From NCBI GenBank assembly GCA_021323865.1, contig JAJPKF010000012.1, forward strand, positions 1-64,000: a stretch of 64,000 nt of DNA, read 5' to 3'. This DNA is from Pseudomonadota bacterium. GTDB taxonomy: Bacteria; Chloroflexota; UBA5177; JAJPKF01. This document shows positions 37,692-46,038 of the stretch, piece after piece. Position 1 is the first letter of the stretch; each line of letters begins with the position of its first letter. The notes under the pieces are model-generated. The model did not search any database. It was not told where the DNA came from and saw only the letters and a program-made list of their open reading frames with translations. The position numbers and the translations under genes were made by a program.

Positions 37692-38891
37692 CTCTTCCCG
37701 AGCCCCCTGCAGAGGCTCGCGGCCCCGAATGAGTTGAACCAGCTTTCGGCGGCCGCGCAGCTCCCCGATGATGACGGCTCCTACCAGTCGGTCCTCATAG
37801 AAGAACAGCTTCTTGTAGTGACGGGTGTCGAGGTCGACTCGACTACGTCCCTCGAGGCCTCCCATGACGTCTGGTGTTATGCCGAGCACTGACAGCCGGG
37901 ACCCGAACATGGTCGTCACATAGGTAGGGACTTCATCATATGGGTCGTTTGCCCCGAGCATATTGCGAGCGACGACTCGGCCCTGGGAAATGGAGTTGTC
38001 CCACGTGCCCATGACGTTGTGTCGGCTGATAACCACATCGAAAAACTCGGCCACATCGCCGGCCGCATAGATGTTGGAGATGTTGGTCCGAAGGCACGCG
38101 TCGGTCACCACCCCCGTGTTGATCTCCACCCCGGTACCCTCGAGGATCTTCACGTTGAGATCGTTGCCGATCCCGTACCCAACCATGTCGGTTTCGACGT
38201 GTCGGCCCCCGAGAGTGGTGACTGAATCGACGGCCCCGTTGTTCGACGACAGCTCGGCCGCGAAGTCATCGTAGATGATGTCGACTCCCATGTCTTGTGC
38301 CAAGAGGTGGACGACTTCGCCTCCAGCTTCGTCCAGCAGCCGCCACAGAAACCGGGGACCTCGCATGATCCAGGTTGTCTGGAGGCCACGCTCGGCGAAC
38401 CCATCGGCGAGCTCATATCCGATGTAGCTTCCGCCCAGGGCCACCGCACGCTTCGACTCGAGAATCCTCTCTACGATCGCCTTCGTCTCATCCAGCGTCT
38501 GAAACAGGTACACCCCCCGCAGATCCGCACCGGGAATGGCAAGCTTCCTCGTGCGCCCTCCGGTCGCCACCAAGAGGGCATCATACGGGAATGCCGCCCC
38601 ATCCTGCGTATAGAGGATCTGATCCTCAGCATCGATCTTGGAGGCCACTGTGTTGAGAAGGAGAGTGAATCCCTTGGCCAGGTGGTCCTCGGGCTTACGC
38701 ATGATGACATTGCGTTCCTGCACACGGCCCTTGAGAAGCGGGGGAAGGGCGACCCGGTTGTACAGCGGGTATGGCTCATCCTCGATCACCGTTACCTCGG
38801 CAGCCGGCTCGAGCTTCCTGATGTTCTCCGCCGCGGTAGTCCCGGCAGCGCCATTCCCGACAATAACGAAGCGTGCCGGACGATCAGCCAA
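37662..38891 (-). CDS. FAD/NAD(P)-dependent oxidoreductase
   Basis: The 409-residue product has an N-terminal FAD site VIVGNGAAGTTAAENIRKL, a second dinucleotide site AVALGGSYIGYELADGFAERG, split by its glycines, and the FAD motif NIYAAGDVAEF. The pattern resembles nitrite-reductase-type or rubredoxin-reductase-type disulfide-free flavoproteins. The electron partner is unknown. The TTG at 38889-38891 overlaps the stop of the upstream ornithine-cyclodeaminase-like gene, so the two are coupled. Confidence 0.85.
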   Translation of the reverse strand: MADRPARFVIVGNGAAGTTAAENIRKLEPAAEVTVIEDEPYPLYNRVALPPLLKGRVQERNVIMRKPEDHLAKGFTLLLNTVASKIDAEDQILYTQDGAAFPYDALLVATGGRTRKLAIPGADLRGVYLFQTLDETKAIVERILESKRAVALGGSYIGYELADGFAERGLQTTWIMRGPRFLWRLLDEAGGEVVHLLAQDMGVDIIYDDFAAELSSNNGAVDSVTTLGGRHVETDMVGYGIGNDLNVKILEGTGVEINTGVVTDACLRTNISNIYAAGDVAEFFDVVISRHNVMGTWDNSISQGRVVARNMLGANDPYDEVPTYVTTMFGSRLSVLGITPDVMGGLEGRSRVDLDTRHYKKLFFYEDRLVGAVIIGELRGRRKLVQLIRGREPLQGAREELFDIGAAAE

Positions 38892-39849
38892 GGGGCGCTC
38901 CGAAGGTTGTCTCCTCGCCAACGCCCTGCTCCACGGCGCGCTGGTAAACAAATCGTGCGGCAGCAACGTCCTCCACGGCGATGCCGAGGGACTTGTACAG
39001 GGTCAGCTGCTGCTCGTCTTCTCGTCCCGACTCTTCTCCGCGAAGCAACGTTCCCAGCTCGAGAACGCGATCCCACTCGAGCACGCCCCTATGCACCGGT
39101 TGGATCAGATCGCCGGCTTCTTGGTGCGCCTGGGTGATGGAGTCGACGGCCACGACCGATGCTCGAGTCACCGTGTCGGTGTCGACCTCGCGCCGATCGG
39201 CCCGGTTTGAACCTGCGGCGTTGACATGCGCTCCTTCTTCTAGCCACGCACCCTGAATGACCGGCTCACGCGCTGTGGTGACGGTAACGACAATCTCCAT
39301 GCCTCTGACCGCCTCCTCTGCCGTCTCTACCGGGACGACGTCAATCCCGAGTCGGGAGCTCATTCGACGGGCAAAGTCATTACGGGATTCTGGCCCGCGA
39401 CTGAAGACGCGAATAGATCGGAGTGGTCGGATGGCAGCGACTGCCTCAAGCTGAGTCTCTGCTTGCCGGCCCGACCCGATGAGACCGAGGGTGGATGCCC
39501 GTGGGATGGCGAGCAGATCTGTTGCGACGCCGGTGGCTGCGCCGGTACGGAGGCGACCGAGACCGTCAGCCTCCAGGATGGCCTGCAGCCGGCCAGTCTC
39601 CACGTCCCACAGCAGGGCCACAAAGCTCAGGCTTCCCCCTGCCGCGGCATACGCCTTCAGACCGGCAGCACCAAGGTGCGGGACAGACGCTGCCATGACA
39701 TTCAGGACACCGTCCCTCAAGCGCAGGCGGCGGCGAGGCAGGTTGTCGTTGTCCGGACGGGTGGAACGGAGGGCATCGCGGGTGATGGCAATCGCATCGG
39801 ACATCGGCAGCAGTGTCCGCACGTCGTCTTCACGTAGCAACAGGGCCAT
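38884..39849 (-). CDS. Ornithine cyclodeaminase/mu-crystallin family protein
   Basis: The 321-residue product has the family's substrate domain (LNVMAASVPHLGAAGLKAY) and an NAD(P)-binding Rossmann domain (STLGLIGSGRQAETQLEAVA, VFSRGPESRNDFARRM), with HVNAAGSNRADRREVDTDTV. Members include ornithine cyclodeaminase, alanine dehydrogenase and imine reductases; the substrate cannot be told. The ATG at 39849 has GGGGAG upstream. Confidence 0.87.
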   Translation of the reverse strand: MALLLREDDVRTLLPMSDAIAITRDALRSTRPDNDNLPRRRLRLRDGVLNVMAASVPHLGAAGLKAYAAAGGSLSFVALLWDVETGRLQAILEADGLGRLRTGAATGVATDLLAIPRASTLGLIGSGRQAETQLEAVAAIRPLRSIRVFSRGPESRNDFARRMSSRLGIDVVPVETAEEAVRGMEIVVTVTTAREPVIQGAWLEEGAHVNAAGSNRADRREVDTDTVTRASVVAVDSITQAHQEAGDLIQPVHRGVLEWDRVLELGTLLRGEESGREDEQQLTLYKSLGIAVEDVAAARFVYQRAVEQGVGEETTFGAPLG

Positions 39850-39986
39850 TGGAAGCTCCCCTCGCCTTGGCCCAACGGCCCAAGATCCCCTGGATTCTAG
39901 CCGCGCAACCGGAAGGACTCGAGAGACCCATCCGATAGAATGGCATGGTGAATATCTGGCGGCTGGCCGCCGAGAGCGAGGTAGGA

Positions 39987-40205
39987 ATGCAGACGGTCTT
40001 GAGCTGTGACAACTGCCACAAGTCGGACTTTGCGCCGTTCCTGATGCTCGCCGAAGGCCAGGTTGCGACCGCTTCAGAACGCCTCTGGCTTCAGTGCCTT
40101 CACTGTAGACAACTCTTGGTTATGGCGGTCGATCCCGAGGTTCAGAGTCAACTCGCGGAGATCGTCGAGGACGACGAGGAGGAGATCCACACCGGCGACG
40201 GCTAG
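39987..40205 (+). CDS. Small zinc-ribbon-like protein
   Basis: The 72-residue product has two CxxC knuckles, SCDNCHKSDF and QCLHCRQLL, spaced about 35 residues apart, and an acidic tail (EIVEDDEEEIH). It probably binds one zinc. No family is recognised. The ATG at 39987 follows GAGGTAGGA; an in-frame start at 39945 is less likely. Confidence 0.65.
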   Translation: MQTVLSCDNCHKSDFAPFLMLAEGQVATASERLWLQCLHCRQLLVMAVDPEVQSQLAEIVEDDEEEIHTGDG

Positions 40206-40303
40206 CCGGCTACTTCCTCCGGTCGACGCCGATCCAGTGGACACGGACGCAAACGTTCCCCCCGCCCTTGTGGACGGTACTAATCACCCCCCGTGTCAAC
40301 GAA

Positions 40304-40579
40304 ATGACGACTGATACTCTCGACATAACCATCTACTTCCGAGACGAAGATGACCGGCTCATCCGCCTTATTCGGGAGTTGGACGAGTTGGACGTCGCTT
40401 ACGATGAGTGCCGGATCGCGGATGCGCCCTCTGAGGTGGTGGAACAGTTAGCCCGGGCTGGAGGCGGTGAGCCAGCGTCGCCCAGCGTTTCCATCAACGG
40501 GGAGATCCTTCCGGCGCCCACGACCGCCAACATTATGAGCGCGATCATGCACGCAAAGTCCGGCGGGTTCTACCAGTAG
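40304..40579 (+). CDS. Glutaredoxin-like protein without active-site cysteines
   Basis: The 91-residue product lines up with glutaredoxins: a first strand ITIYFRDEDDRLIRLIRELD, where glutaredoxins have IYTxxxCPYC then the helix, LDVAYDECRIAD for the second strand, and a PSVSINGEILPAP turn equivalent to the cis-proline loop. The CPYC site is replaced by acidic residues, so thiol chemistry is not expected. It may be a binding or scaffold protein. The fold call is inference from the pattern. Confidence 0.6.
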   Translation: MTTDTLDITIYFRDEDDRLIRLIRELDELDVAYDECRIADAPSEVVEQLARAGGGEPASPSVSINGEILPAPTTANIMSAIMHAKSGGFYQ

Positions 40580-40594
40580 ATCAGGGCGGCGGCT

Positions 40595-41305
40595 CTACCG
40601 AAGCGTCTCACCGGGCTTGAGGGCATGAATCTCGAGCCCTTCGATATCCGCAGATTCTTCCCGCAGTTTCTCAGGTGTACCCGTCAGAACGGGAAACGTT
40701 CCATGGTGCATCGGTATCACATGATGCACGCCCAAGAGTCGGATGGCTTCGGCCGCGCCCTTGGGGCCCATCGTAAAGTGGTCGCCGATGGAGAGCAGGG
40801 CAAGGTCAGGTTGATGCAGCTTGGCAATGAGCTGCATGTCCAGGAAGACATCGGTGTCGCCGCTGAAGTAGATCGTATAGCCGTCTTCCAATCGGATGAC
40901 GAAGCCGCAGGCCGTTCCCCCCGGAAGCATTTGTTCGCCATCCATAATGCTTGAGCTGTGCCAGGCCGGCGTCATGGTTATCGCTATGCCGTCTTCCTCG
41001 ACCGTGCCTCCCATGTTCATTCCAACCACTGCCTGGAGGCCCTGCCGAGAAAGCCACTGAGCGATCTCGAAAATGGCATATACCTTCGCACCGGTTCGCC
41101 GTGCAATGGCGAGGGTGTCACCCAGGTTATCCGAGTGGCCGTGGCTGGGAAGAATGATGTCGACCCTGTCGGGCGGCTCCACCGCCGCTGCGCTGGGATT
41201 ACCTTCGAGAAAGGGGTCGGTAAGTATGACCTTGCCTTTCGGCGACTCAATTCGAAACGCGGCATGGCCAAGCCACGTAAGACTGGCTCCTGTACCGAAG
41301 GTCAC
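40595..41305 (-). CDS. UPF0173-type metal-dependent hydrolase
   Basis: The 236-residue product has a metallo-beta-lactamase fold: SLTWLGHAAFRIESPKGKV, TDPFLEGNPSA, the metal motif SHGHSDNLGD, AWHSSS, GDTDVFLDM and MHHGTFPVL. This set of motifs defines UPF0173; the metal motif has Asn where many have His. The substrate is unknown. The start is GTG at 41305. A ferredoxin gene lies 24 bases upstream on the same strand, so they may be co-transcribed. Confidence 0.87.
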   Translation of the reverse strand: MTFGTGASLTWLGHAAFRIESPKGKVILTDPFLEGNPSAAAVEPPDRVDIILPSHGHSDNLGDTLAIARRTGAKVYAIFEIAQWLSRQGLQAVVGMNMGGTVEEDGIAITMTPAWHSSSIMDGEQMLPGGTACGFVIRLEDGYTIYFSGDTDVFLDMQLIAKLHQPDLALLSIGDHFTMGPKGAAEAIRLLGVHHVIPMHHGTFPVLTGTPEKLREESADIEGLEIHALKPGETLR

Positions 41306-41329
41306 AGAATGCTCCTCCCTTGTTGATCG

Positions 41330-41623
41330 CTACCAGTCAATCAGTGAAGCCGCCGCCGCGGGCACGACGGCTACGTCCCCGGTCAGTCTCGATTGACAGG
41401 CCAGGCGCAGCCCTCCACACCGGTCTCCAAGCCGCTCTCGTTCAAGCCGGGTTGGAGCACTGAGTTCTCCGGAGACGACGCGTACTCGACAGGAGGTGCA
41501 GAACCCGTTGCCTCCGCAGACGTGAAGATGTTCCGGGTTGTGGGCAAGAATTACGTCCAGTAAGCACTCGCCTTCGCGGCCCACGAGGCGTTGCTCCTGG
41601 ATTCCGTACGTAACTGTGACCAA
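41330..41623 (-). CDS. 2Fe-2S ferredoxin
   Basis: The 97-residue product has the plant-type iron-sulfur motif C-x5-C-x2-C in HVCGGNGFCTSCRVRV and the fourth cysteine in LACQSRL. The CGGNGFCTSC form resembles ferredoxin domains seen beside class III adenylate cyclases and in some oxygenase systems. The start is a weak TTG at 41623. It is followed by the UPF0173 hydrolase and preceded by a small membrane protein on the same strand. Confidence 0.85.
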   Translation of the reverse strand: MVTVTYGIQEQRLVGREGECLLDVILAHNPEHLHVCGGNGFCTSCRVRVVSGELSAPTRLERERLGDRCGGLRLACQSRLTGDVAVVPAAAASLIDW

Positions 41624-41651
41624 TTTCGTCAGAAGGGGAACGGCCGTTGCA

Positions 41652-41771
41652 TCATCCGCGTCTGCGGAGCGTTCTCAGCGAACGTGAGCTGCGACGAACG
41701 TGCAGCTCCGCGGCACCGATCATGGCTCCCAGAGCAACAAATTCCAGAAGCACCAAGACCCAGATGCTCAT
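41652..41771 (-). CDS. Very small single-pass membrane protein
   Basis: This 39-residue frame reads MSIWVLVLLEFVALGAMIG and then a basic tail with seven arginines, ending RRRG. One membrane helix (about residues 3-22) with positive residues inside is a typical small-membrane-protein layout. The ATG at 41769-41771 has GGGAA about six bases upstream. It lies 28 bases before the ferredoxin start on the same strand. It could be chance, but the helix plus ribosome binding site argue for a gene. Confidence 0.45.
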   Translation of the reverse strand: MSIWVLVLLEFVALGAMIGAAELHVRRSSRSLRTLRRRG

Positions 41772-41837
41772 GCCGATTCCCTTTCGCTGGCTCTGTGCTC
41801 GATTCTATCCGTGACTCTGAAGGGCCTCAGGGTCAAG

Positions 41838-42917
41838 ATGGTCTCAGCCGCACACTACGATGTGATGAGGCTGCGATTGAGGATACCGGCGACGAGTGAC
41901 CCGTTAGTGCGCCGTGCTGATGCAGGGCGGGTGCTGACCGCTCTGCCCCGGCAGAAACTGGGATTCTGGCCCACGCGACTGCATCGTCTGGACCGCCTGT
42001 CCGAGGAGCTATCTCTTGATCTCTGGATAAAGCGGGACGACGAGTCCGGGTTCGCGCTGGGAGGTAACAAGGTGCGAAAGCTGGAGTTTCTTCTGGCAGA
42101 GGCGCTCCGAGTCGGGAGCGATCTCGTCATTACGACCGGTGGCTCCCAGTCGAACCATGCCCGGCTCACTGCCGCCGCCGCCCGTAAGCTCGGCCTGGAC
42201 TGCCACCTGGTCCTCGATCGGGGGCGGCATCCTCACAGCGGTAATCTGCTCCTCGACCGGCTGTTTGGAGCGGTCGTCGAGCTAATCGACGATCCGGACC
42301 CCGAGGTTGCTGCCGCGCGGATGGAAGAGGTCGCGGCCTGTCGAGAGGCCGAAGGACATCGCCCCTTCGTGATTCCGCGCGGTGGATCCATACGTGAGGG
42401 TGCAGTCGGCTATGCGTCAATGATAGTGGAGCTGGCAGCCCAGTTGGACGAAGTGGACTTCTCGCCCGAGTTTCTCTACGTTGCCACCGGATCCGCCGGG
42501 ACGCACTCAGGAATCATGGCGGGGAGAGCCATGCTAAAGCTGCCGGTGACGGTTCAAGGAGTGAGCGTCAGCCGTCCTCGCGAGCTCCAGGAGGTAAAGG
42601 TCAGCCAGCTGTCGAACCACATTCTGGACTGGTTGGATATCGAGTCCCGCGTCGCGACCGACGATGTACTGGTGGACGATCGGTTCGTGGGAGGGGGCTA
42701 CGGCGTTCCGACCGAGGAGGTCTGGGAGGCGATACGTCTCGTCGCTCGGCTGGAAGGCATTGTTCTGGATCCGGTCTATACCGGCAAGGCCATGGCTGGT
42801 TTGATCGGACACGCACGAGAACGACGCTTGGAGTGTGGGGCCTCGGTCATCTTCCTGCACACCGGTGGCTCGCCGGCGCTGTTCGGCTATGCGTTGGAGG
42901 CGGAGGCAAACGTCTAG
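41838..42917 (+). CDS. D-cysteine desulfhydrase/ACC deaminase family enzyme
   Basis: This PLP enzyme family includes D-cysteine desulfhydrase and 1-aminocyclopropane-1-carboxylate deaminase. The PLP lysine is in FALGGNKVRKLEFLLAEAL, with TTGGSQSNHARLTAAAARKLG and a glycine-rich phosphate site YVATGSAGTHSGIMAG. The enzyme likely breaks down a D-amino acid or related compound. The start is unclear: ATG at 41838 has AGGG upstream (359 residues); ATG at 41865 and GTG at 41931 are also possible, and the last fits the usual family length best. Confidence 0.87.
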   Translation: MVSAAHYDVMRLRLRIPATSDPLVRRADAGRVLTALPRQKLGFWPTRLHRLDRLSEELSLDLWIKRDDESGFALGGNKVRKLEFLLAEALRVGSDLVITTGGSQSNHARLTAAAARKLGLDCHLVLDRGRHPHSGNLLLDRLFGAVVELIDDPDPEVAAARMEEVAACREAEGHRPFVIPRGGSIREGAVGYASMIVELAAQLDEVDFSPEFLYVATGSAGTHSGIMAGRAMLKLPVTVQGVSVSRPRELQEVKVSQLSNHILDWLDIESRVATDDVLVDDRFVGGGYGVPTEEVWEAIRLVARLEGIVLDPVYTGKAMAGLIGHARERRLECGASVIFLHTGGSPALFGYALEAEANV

Positions 42918-42918
42918 C

Positions 42919-43203
42919 ATGCGGGTTGTTCGCCACCTGTGGAACCTCGTGGGAGCGGGGCAGCTCCGGTTCCGGATGGAGACCTTCGGCCTCGAATACC
43001 CGGCCGTGCCTGGCCGTCCCGTGCGGCTGCCGCCTGGGCGGAATGTCCTGCTCGTTCTCGCCTCTCTGGCTCTGTACCTCCGCTGGCTTCGAGAAATCAA
43101 TGTGGTCTTGCGTAATGGCGGCCGCGGATGGTGGAGGTGGCGGACGCGCGGGACCCAATTTGAAGCGCGGCTCAGCCAGTGGAATAGCCGCGTCGAGACG
43201 TGA
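42919..43203 (+). CDS. Small protein with one membrane helix, unknown
   Basis: The 94-residue product is basic, with one hydrophobic stretch (NVLLVLASLALYLRWL, about residues 43-58) and a tryptophan- and arginine-rich C-terminus (GGRGWWRWRTRG). No family is recognised. It starts one base after the desulfhydrase stop, and its own stop overlaps the hemL GTG, so it seems to be translated within this group. Confidence 0.55.
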   Translation: MRVVRHLWNLVGAGQLRFRMETFGLEYPAVPGRPVRLPPGRNVLLVLASLALYLRWLREINVVLRNGGRGWWRWRTRGTQFEARLSQWNSRVET

Positions 43204-44501
43204 CGGAGGCGAGCAGGTCCGGGGAGTTGTTTGCTCGGGCTCGAGATGTCCTTCCCGGTGGCGTCAGCAGTCCGGTCCGGGCATTCGGCGCCGTGGGGGG
43301 CGTTCCTCGCTTCATTGTCCGCGGGTCAGGTGCTCGCATCTGGGACGTGGACGGCCGCGAGTATCTCGACCTGGTGATGAGTTGGGGACCGCTTCTGCAT
43401 GGTCATGCTCATCCGACGATTGTGTCCGCCGTCCTAGAGGCGACTCAGGGCGGTACCTCGTTCGGGGCGCCTACCGAGGTTGAGGTCAAGCTCGGGATGG
43501 CGATTCAACGGCTCTTTCCAAGCATGCAGAGGTTGAGGTTCGTGAACAGCGGCACCGAGGCGACCCTCAGCGTCCTTCGTCTGGCTCGCGCACATACAGG
43601 TCGGGACGTGGTCGTGAAGTTCGCAGGGTGCTATCACGGCCACGTCGATGCGCTCCTGGTCAAGGCTGGAAGCGGCGCTCTGACCCACGGACAACCCACC
43701 AGCAAAGGGATACCTTCGGAGGTCGCCGAAACCACACGCGTGCTGCCTTACAACGACCTGGTGAGCCTTCAAAAGCTTTTTTCGGAGGAGGGGGAGCAGA
43801 TTGCGGCGGTGATAGTTGAGCCGGTCGCGGGCAACATGGGCGTCGTGGCCGGCCAACCCGAGTTTGTCGCCCTGCTCCGGAGACTCACGGAGTCTGCCGG
43901 GTCGCTTCTGGTCTTTGACGAGGTGATTACGGGATTGCGGCTCGGTCCGGGTGGCGCTCAGGAGATGTTCGGGATTCGACCCGACTTGACCATTCTGGGC
44001 AAGATCGTCGGTGGCGGGCTTCCGGCAGCCGTGTTCGGAGGCTCGGAAAGCATCATGGCCCTGCTTTCACCTGAAGGCCCGGTCTATCAGGCGGGAACCC
44101 TATCGGGGAATCCGCTGGCGATGTCTGCCGGGCTGGCAAGCGTCGAGCTCGCGGCCTTCTCCGACTACGCCTATCTGACTCGGCTGGCGACCGTGCTCGG
44201 CGATGGCCTCATTGAGCTTGGTCGCCGGTACGATGTACCGATCACCGTCAATCGCTGCCGGTCAATGCTCAGCTGCTTCTTCACTCCGGGCCCCGTCAAC
44301 GATCTGGAGAGCGCTCAGCGCTCGGACACCAGCCGGTACGCGCGCTTCTTCCATGCGATGCTGGACTCCGGGGTCTACTTGCCACCGTCACAATTCGAGA
44401 CCTGGATGCTTTCCTTTGCGCATCAGGACAGCGACCTGGAGCTCATCTTGATGGCCGCGGATCGCGCCTTCACCGATGTGGCGAGCGGGTCTGCCGGTTG
44501 A
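43200..44501 (+). CDS. hemL: Glutamate-1-semialdehyde 2,1-aminomutase
   Basis: The enzyme makes 5-aminolevulinate, the heme precursor, from glutamate-1-semialdehyde. The 433-residue product has SPVRAFGAVGGVPRFIVRG, MSWGPLLHGHAHP, RFVNSGTEATLSVLRLARA, CYHGHVDALLVKAGSG, LLVFDEVITGLRLG and the PLP lysine in ILGKIVGGGLPAAVFGG. It is full length. The start is GTG at 43200, overlapping the preceding stop (GTGA). No other heme gene is in the window. Confidence 0.95.
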   Translation: MTEASRSGELFARARDVLPGGVSSPVRAFGAVGGVPRFIVRGSGARIWDVDGREYLDLVMSWGPLLHGHAHPTIVSAVLEATQGGTSFGAPTEVEVKLGMAIQRLFPSMQRLRFVNSGTEATLSVLRLARAHTGRDVVVKFAGCYHGHVDALLVKAGSGALTHGQPTSKGIPSEVAETTRVLPYNDLVSLQKLFSEEGEQIAAVIVEPVAGNMGVVAGQPEFVALLRRLTESAGSLLVFDEVITGLRLGPGGAQEMFGIRPDLTILGKIVGGGLPAAVFGGSESIMALLSPEGPVYQAGTLSGNPLAMSAGLASVELAAFSDYAYLTRLATVLGDGLIELGRRYDVPITVNRCRSMLSCFFTPGPVNDLESAQRSDTSRYARFFHAMLDSGVYLPPSQFETWMLSFAHQDSDLELILMAADRAFTDVASGSAG

Positions 44502-44512
44502 CCGCGAATCGG

Positions 44513-44611
44513 TCAGTAGCAGCACGAGTCCTTGAACCCACAGTTCGTGCAAACTGCGCCCGTGCTTCCGCGAATGGCGATCATCTGATGCCCGCAGCGC
44601 GGACATGGCAT
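44513..44611 (-). CDS. Tiny zinc-ribbon protein
   Basis: The 32-residue frame reads MPCPRCGHQMIAIRGSTGAV, then CTNCGFKDSCCY. The two CxxC pairs 19 residues apart would hold one zinc. It could start earlier in the same frame, at a TTG at 44671, giving 52 residues. There is no strong ribosome binding site, so this is tentative. It is convergent with hemL. Confidence 0.45.
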   Translation of the reverse strand: MPCPRCGHQMIAIRGSTGAVCTNCGFKDSCCY

Positions 44612-44764
44612 GGTGGGAACCGCACCAGTCGGCTTTCGCTCTTGATGCTCCGGATTCGAGGGCTTATCCAACGTGTGGCCTGAATACAATGTTCGAGCGC
44701 TTGATTCTAGGAGGGCTCCCGGGCGTGACGACCGAAGAATTGCCGGGACGGGCGCCTCATCCGC

Positions 44765-45649
44765 ATGATGCCCCCTTCCCCTCCGGAATTGCGGGTCGGC
44801 GCCCACATCTCCTTGGGGAAGGACGCGGCCCGCCGGCTCGAGGAGACCAGAGCAATGGGGTTCCAGGCAGCCCAGATTCATGCCTCCAGTCCTCGAGCAC
44901 TGCGTGTTCCTCAACGAGCGCCTGAGACCTGCGCGCCGCTCGCTTGCCTGTGCGCGGACTGCCGTCTCGACCTGTACATCCATGCCGTGTATCTTGTCAA
45001 TCTCGCCGCTGCGGATGCCGAAATCCGGGCTGCCTCCATCCGATCTCTCTCCTGGACCCTTGGTGCCGCAGAGCAAGCCGGCGCGATTGCGGTCACGCTC
45101 CATGTCGGCTCCCATACGGGGCGCGGCTTTGCGAACTGCCGGAAGCAGATTGCCTCCGCCCTTGAAGCGCTACTGCAGGCGTCTGCCGGCTCGATGCTGC
45201 TGCTCGAAAACAGCGCCGGCGCGGGTGGTACGATTGGCAGCGATTTCCGGGATTTGCGGGCAATATTGGCGGATCAGAGCTGGGACCCGCGGCTCGGCAT
45301 CTGCATTGACACCGCTCACGCCTTCGCCACTGGATATGACTTCCGCAGGCCTGAGGAGAGCATCCGACTTCTTGGCTCGCTCGACGAGACAGTGGGACTG
45401 GAACGGCTGCGGCTCGTGCATGTGAACGATTCGATGACTGAGGCAGGTTCCCGGCGTGACCGGCATGCAAACATTGGAGCAGGCTGCATTGGACCGGAGG
45501 GGTTTGCGAACTTGCTCTCACACCCGGAGATACGCGCACTGCCGCTGATCTTGGAAACGCCGAATCCGGACCGAAGACCTGCCGACCTTGCCGCACTTCA
45601 AACCGCCCTGGCCCTCGCCGGGTCTCGGCAGGAGCCGGAACTGTCATGA
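44765..45649 (+). CDS. nfo: Deoxyribonuclease IV (AP endonuclease)
   Basis: This trinuclear-zinc enzyme cuts DNA at abasic sites. The 294-residue TIM-barrel has GAHISLGKDAARRLEET, IHAVYLVNLA, TLHVGSHTGRG, LLLENSAGAGG, GICIDTAHAFATGYD, LVHVNDSMT, DRHANIGAG and LILETPNP, all the metal-site positions of the family. Two ATG codons in a row are possible starts. Its stop overlaps the next gene as ATGA. Confidence 0.93.
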   Translation: MMPPSPPELRVGAHISLGKDAARRLEETRAMGFQAAQIHASSPRALRVPQRAPETCAPLACLCADCRLDLYIHAVYLVNLAAADAEIRAASIRSLSWTLGAAEQAGAIAVTLHVGSHTGRGFANCRKQIASALEALLQASAGSMLLLENSAGAGGTIGSDFRDLRAILADQSWDPRLGICIDTAHAFATGYDFRRPEESIRLLGSLDETVGLERLRLVHVNDSMTEAGSRRDRHANIGAGCIGPEGFANLLSHPEIRALPLILETPNPDRRPADLAALQTALALAGSRQEPELS

Positions 45650-46002
45650 TCGAGCTTCACCGCGTCTTCTTTACGGCCGTGGTTGTTTACTTCGCCGTGA
45701 TGCTACTGCTCTTCGCCGTCTCCTGGTTGCGGGGTCAGGGTCCAAGTGGCAGCGCCCTCGGCGCGCTCATCATCGGCGAAGCCCTTCTGCTCCTGCAGAG
45801 CATTGTGGGATTGGTATTGATTGCCATTGGAAAAAGGCCGGATTCCGCCCTTCACTGGCTCTATGGAGCGGTCCTCGTATTGTCGGTTCCCGTGGCGTAC
45901 GTGTTCTCGGCTCAGAGAGAGGATCGGCAAGTTAGCCTGTTCTACGGCTTGGCCTGCCTCTTGATCGTGGCCCTCGCCGTCCGGGCCGCCATGACTGGGT
46001 AG
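45646..46002 (+). CDS. Small four-helix membrane protein, unknown
   Basis: The 118-residue product has four membrane helices (about 7-27, 38-60, 68-88 and 96-114) and almost no soluble part. It resembles small membrane proteins of unknown function that are common in Actinobacteria and Chloroflexota. It is coupled to nfo by an ATGA overlap, though a direct link to DNA repair is not obvious. Confidence 0.6.
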   Translation: MIELHRVFFTAVVVYFAVMLLLFAVSWLRGQGPSGSALGALIIGEALLLLQSIVGLVLIAIGKRPDSALHWLYGAVLVLSVPVAYVFSAQREDRQVSLFYGLACLLIVALAVRAAMTG

Positions 46003-46038
46003 CGGCAGAGGCAACGCCCTCACATTGGGGCACGAAAC

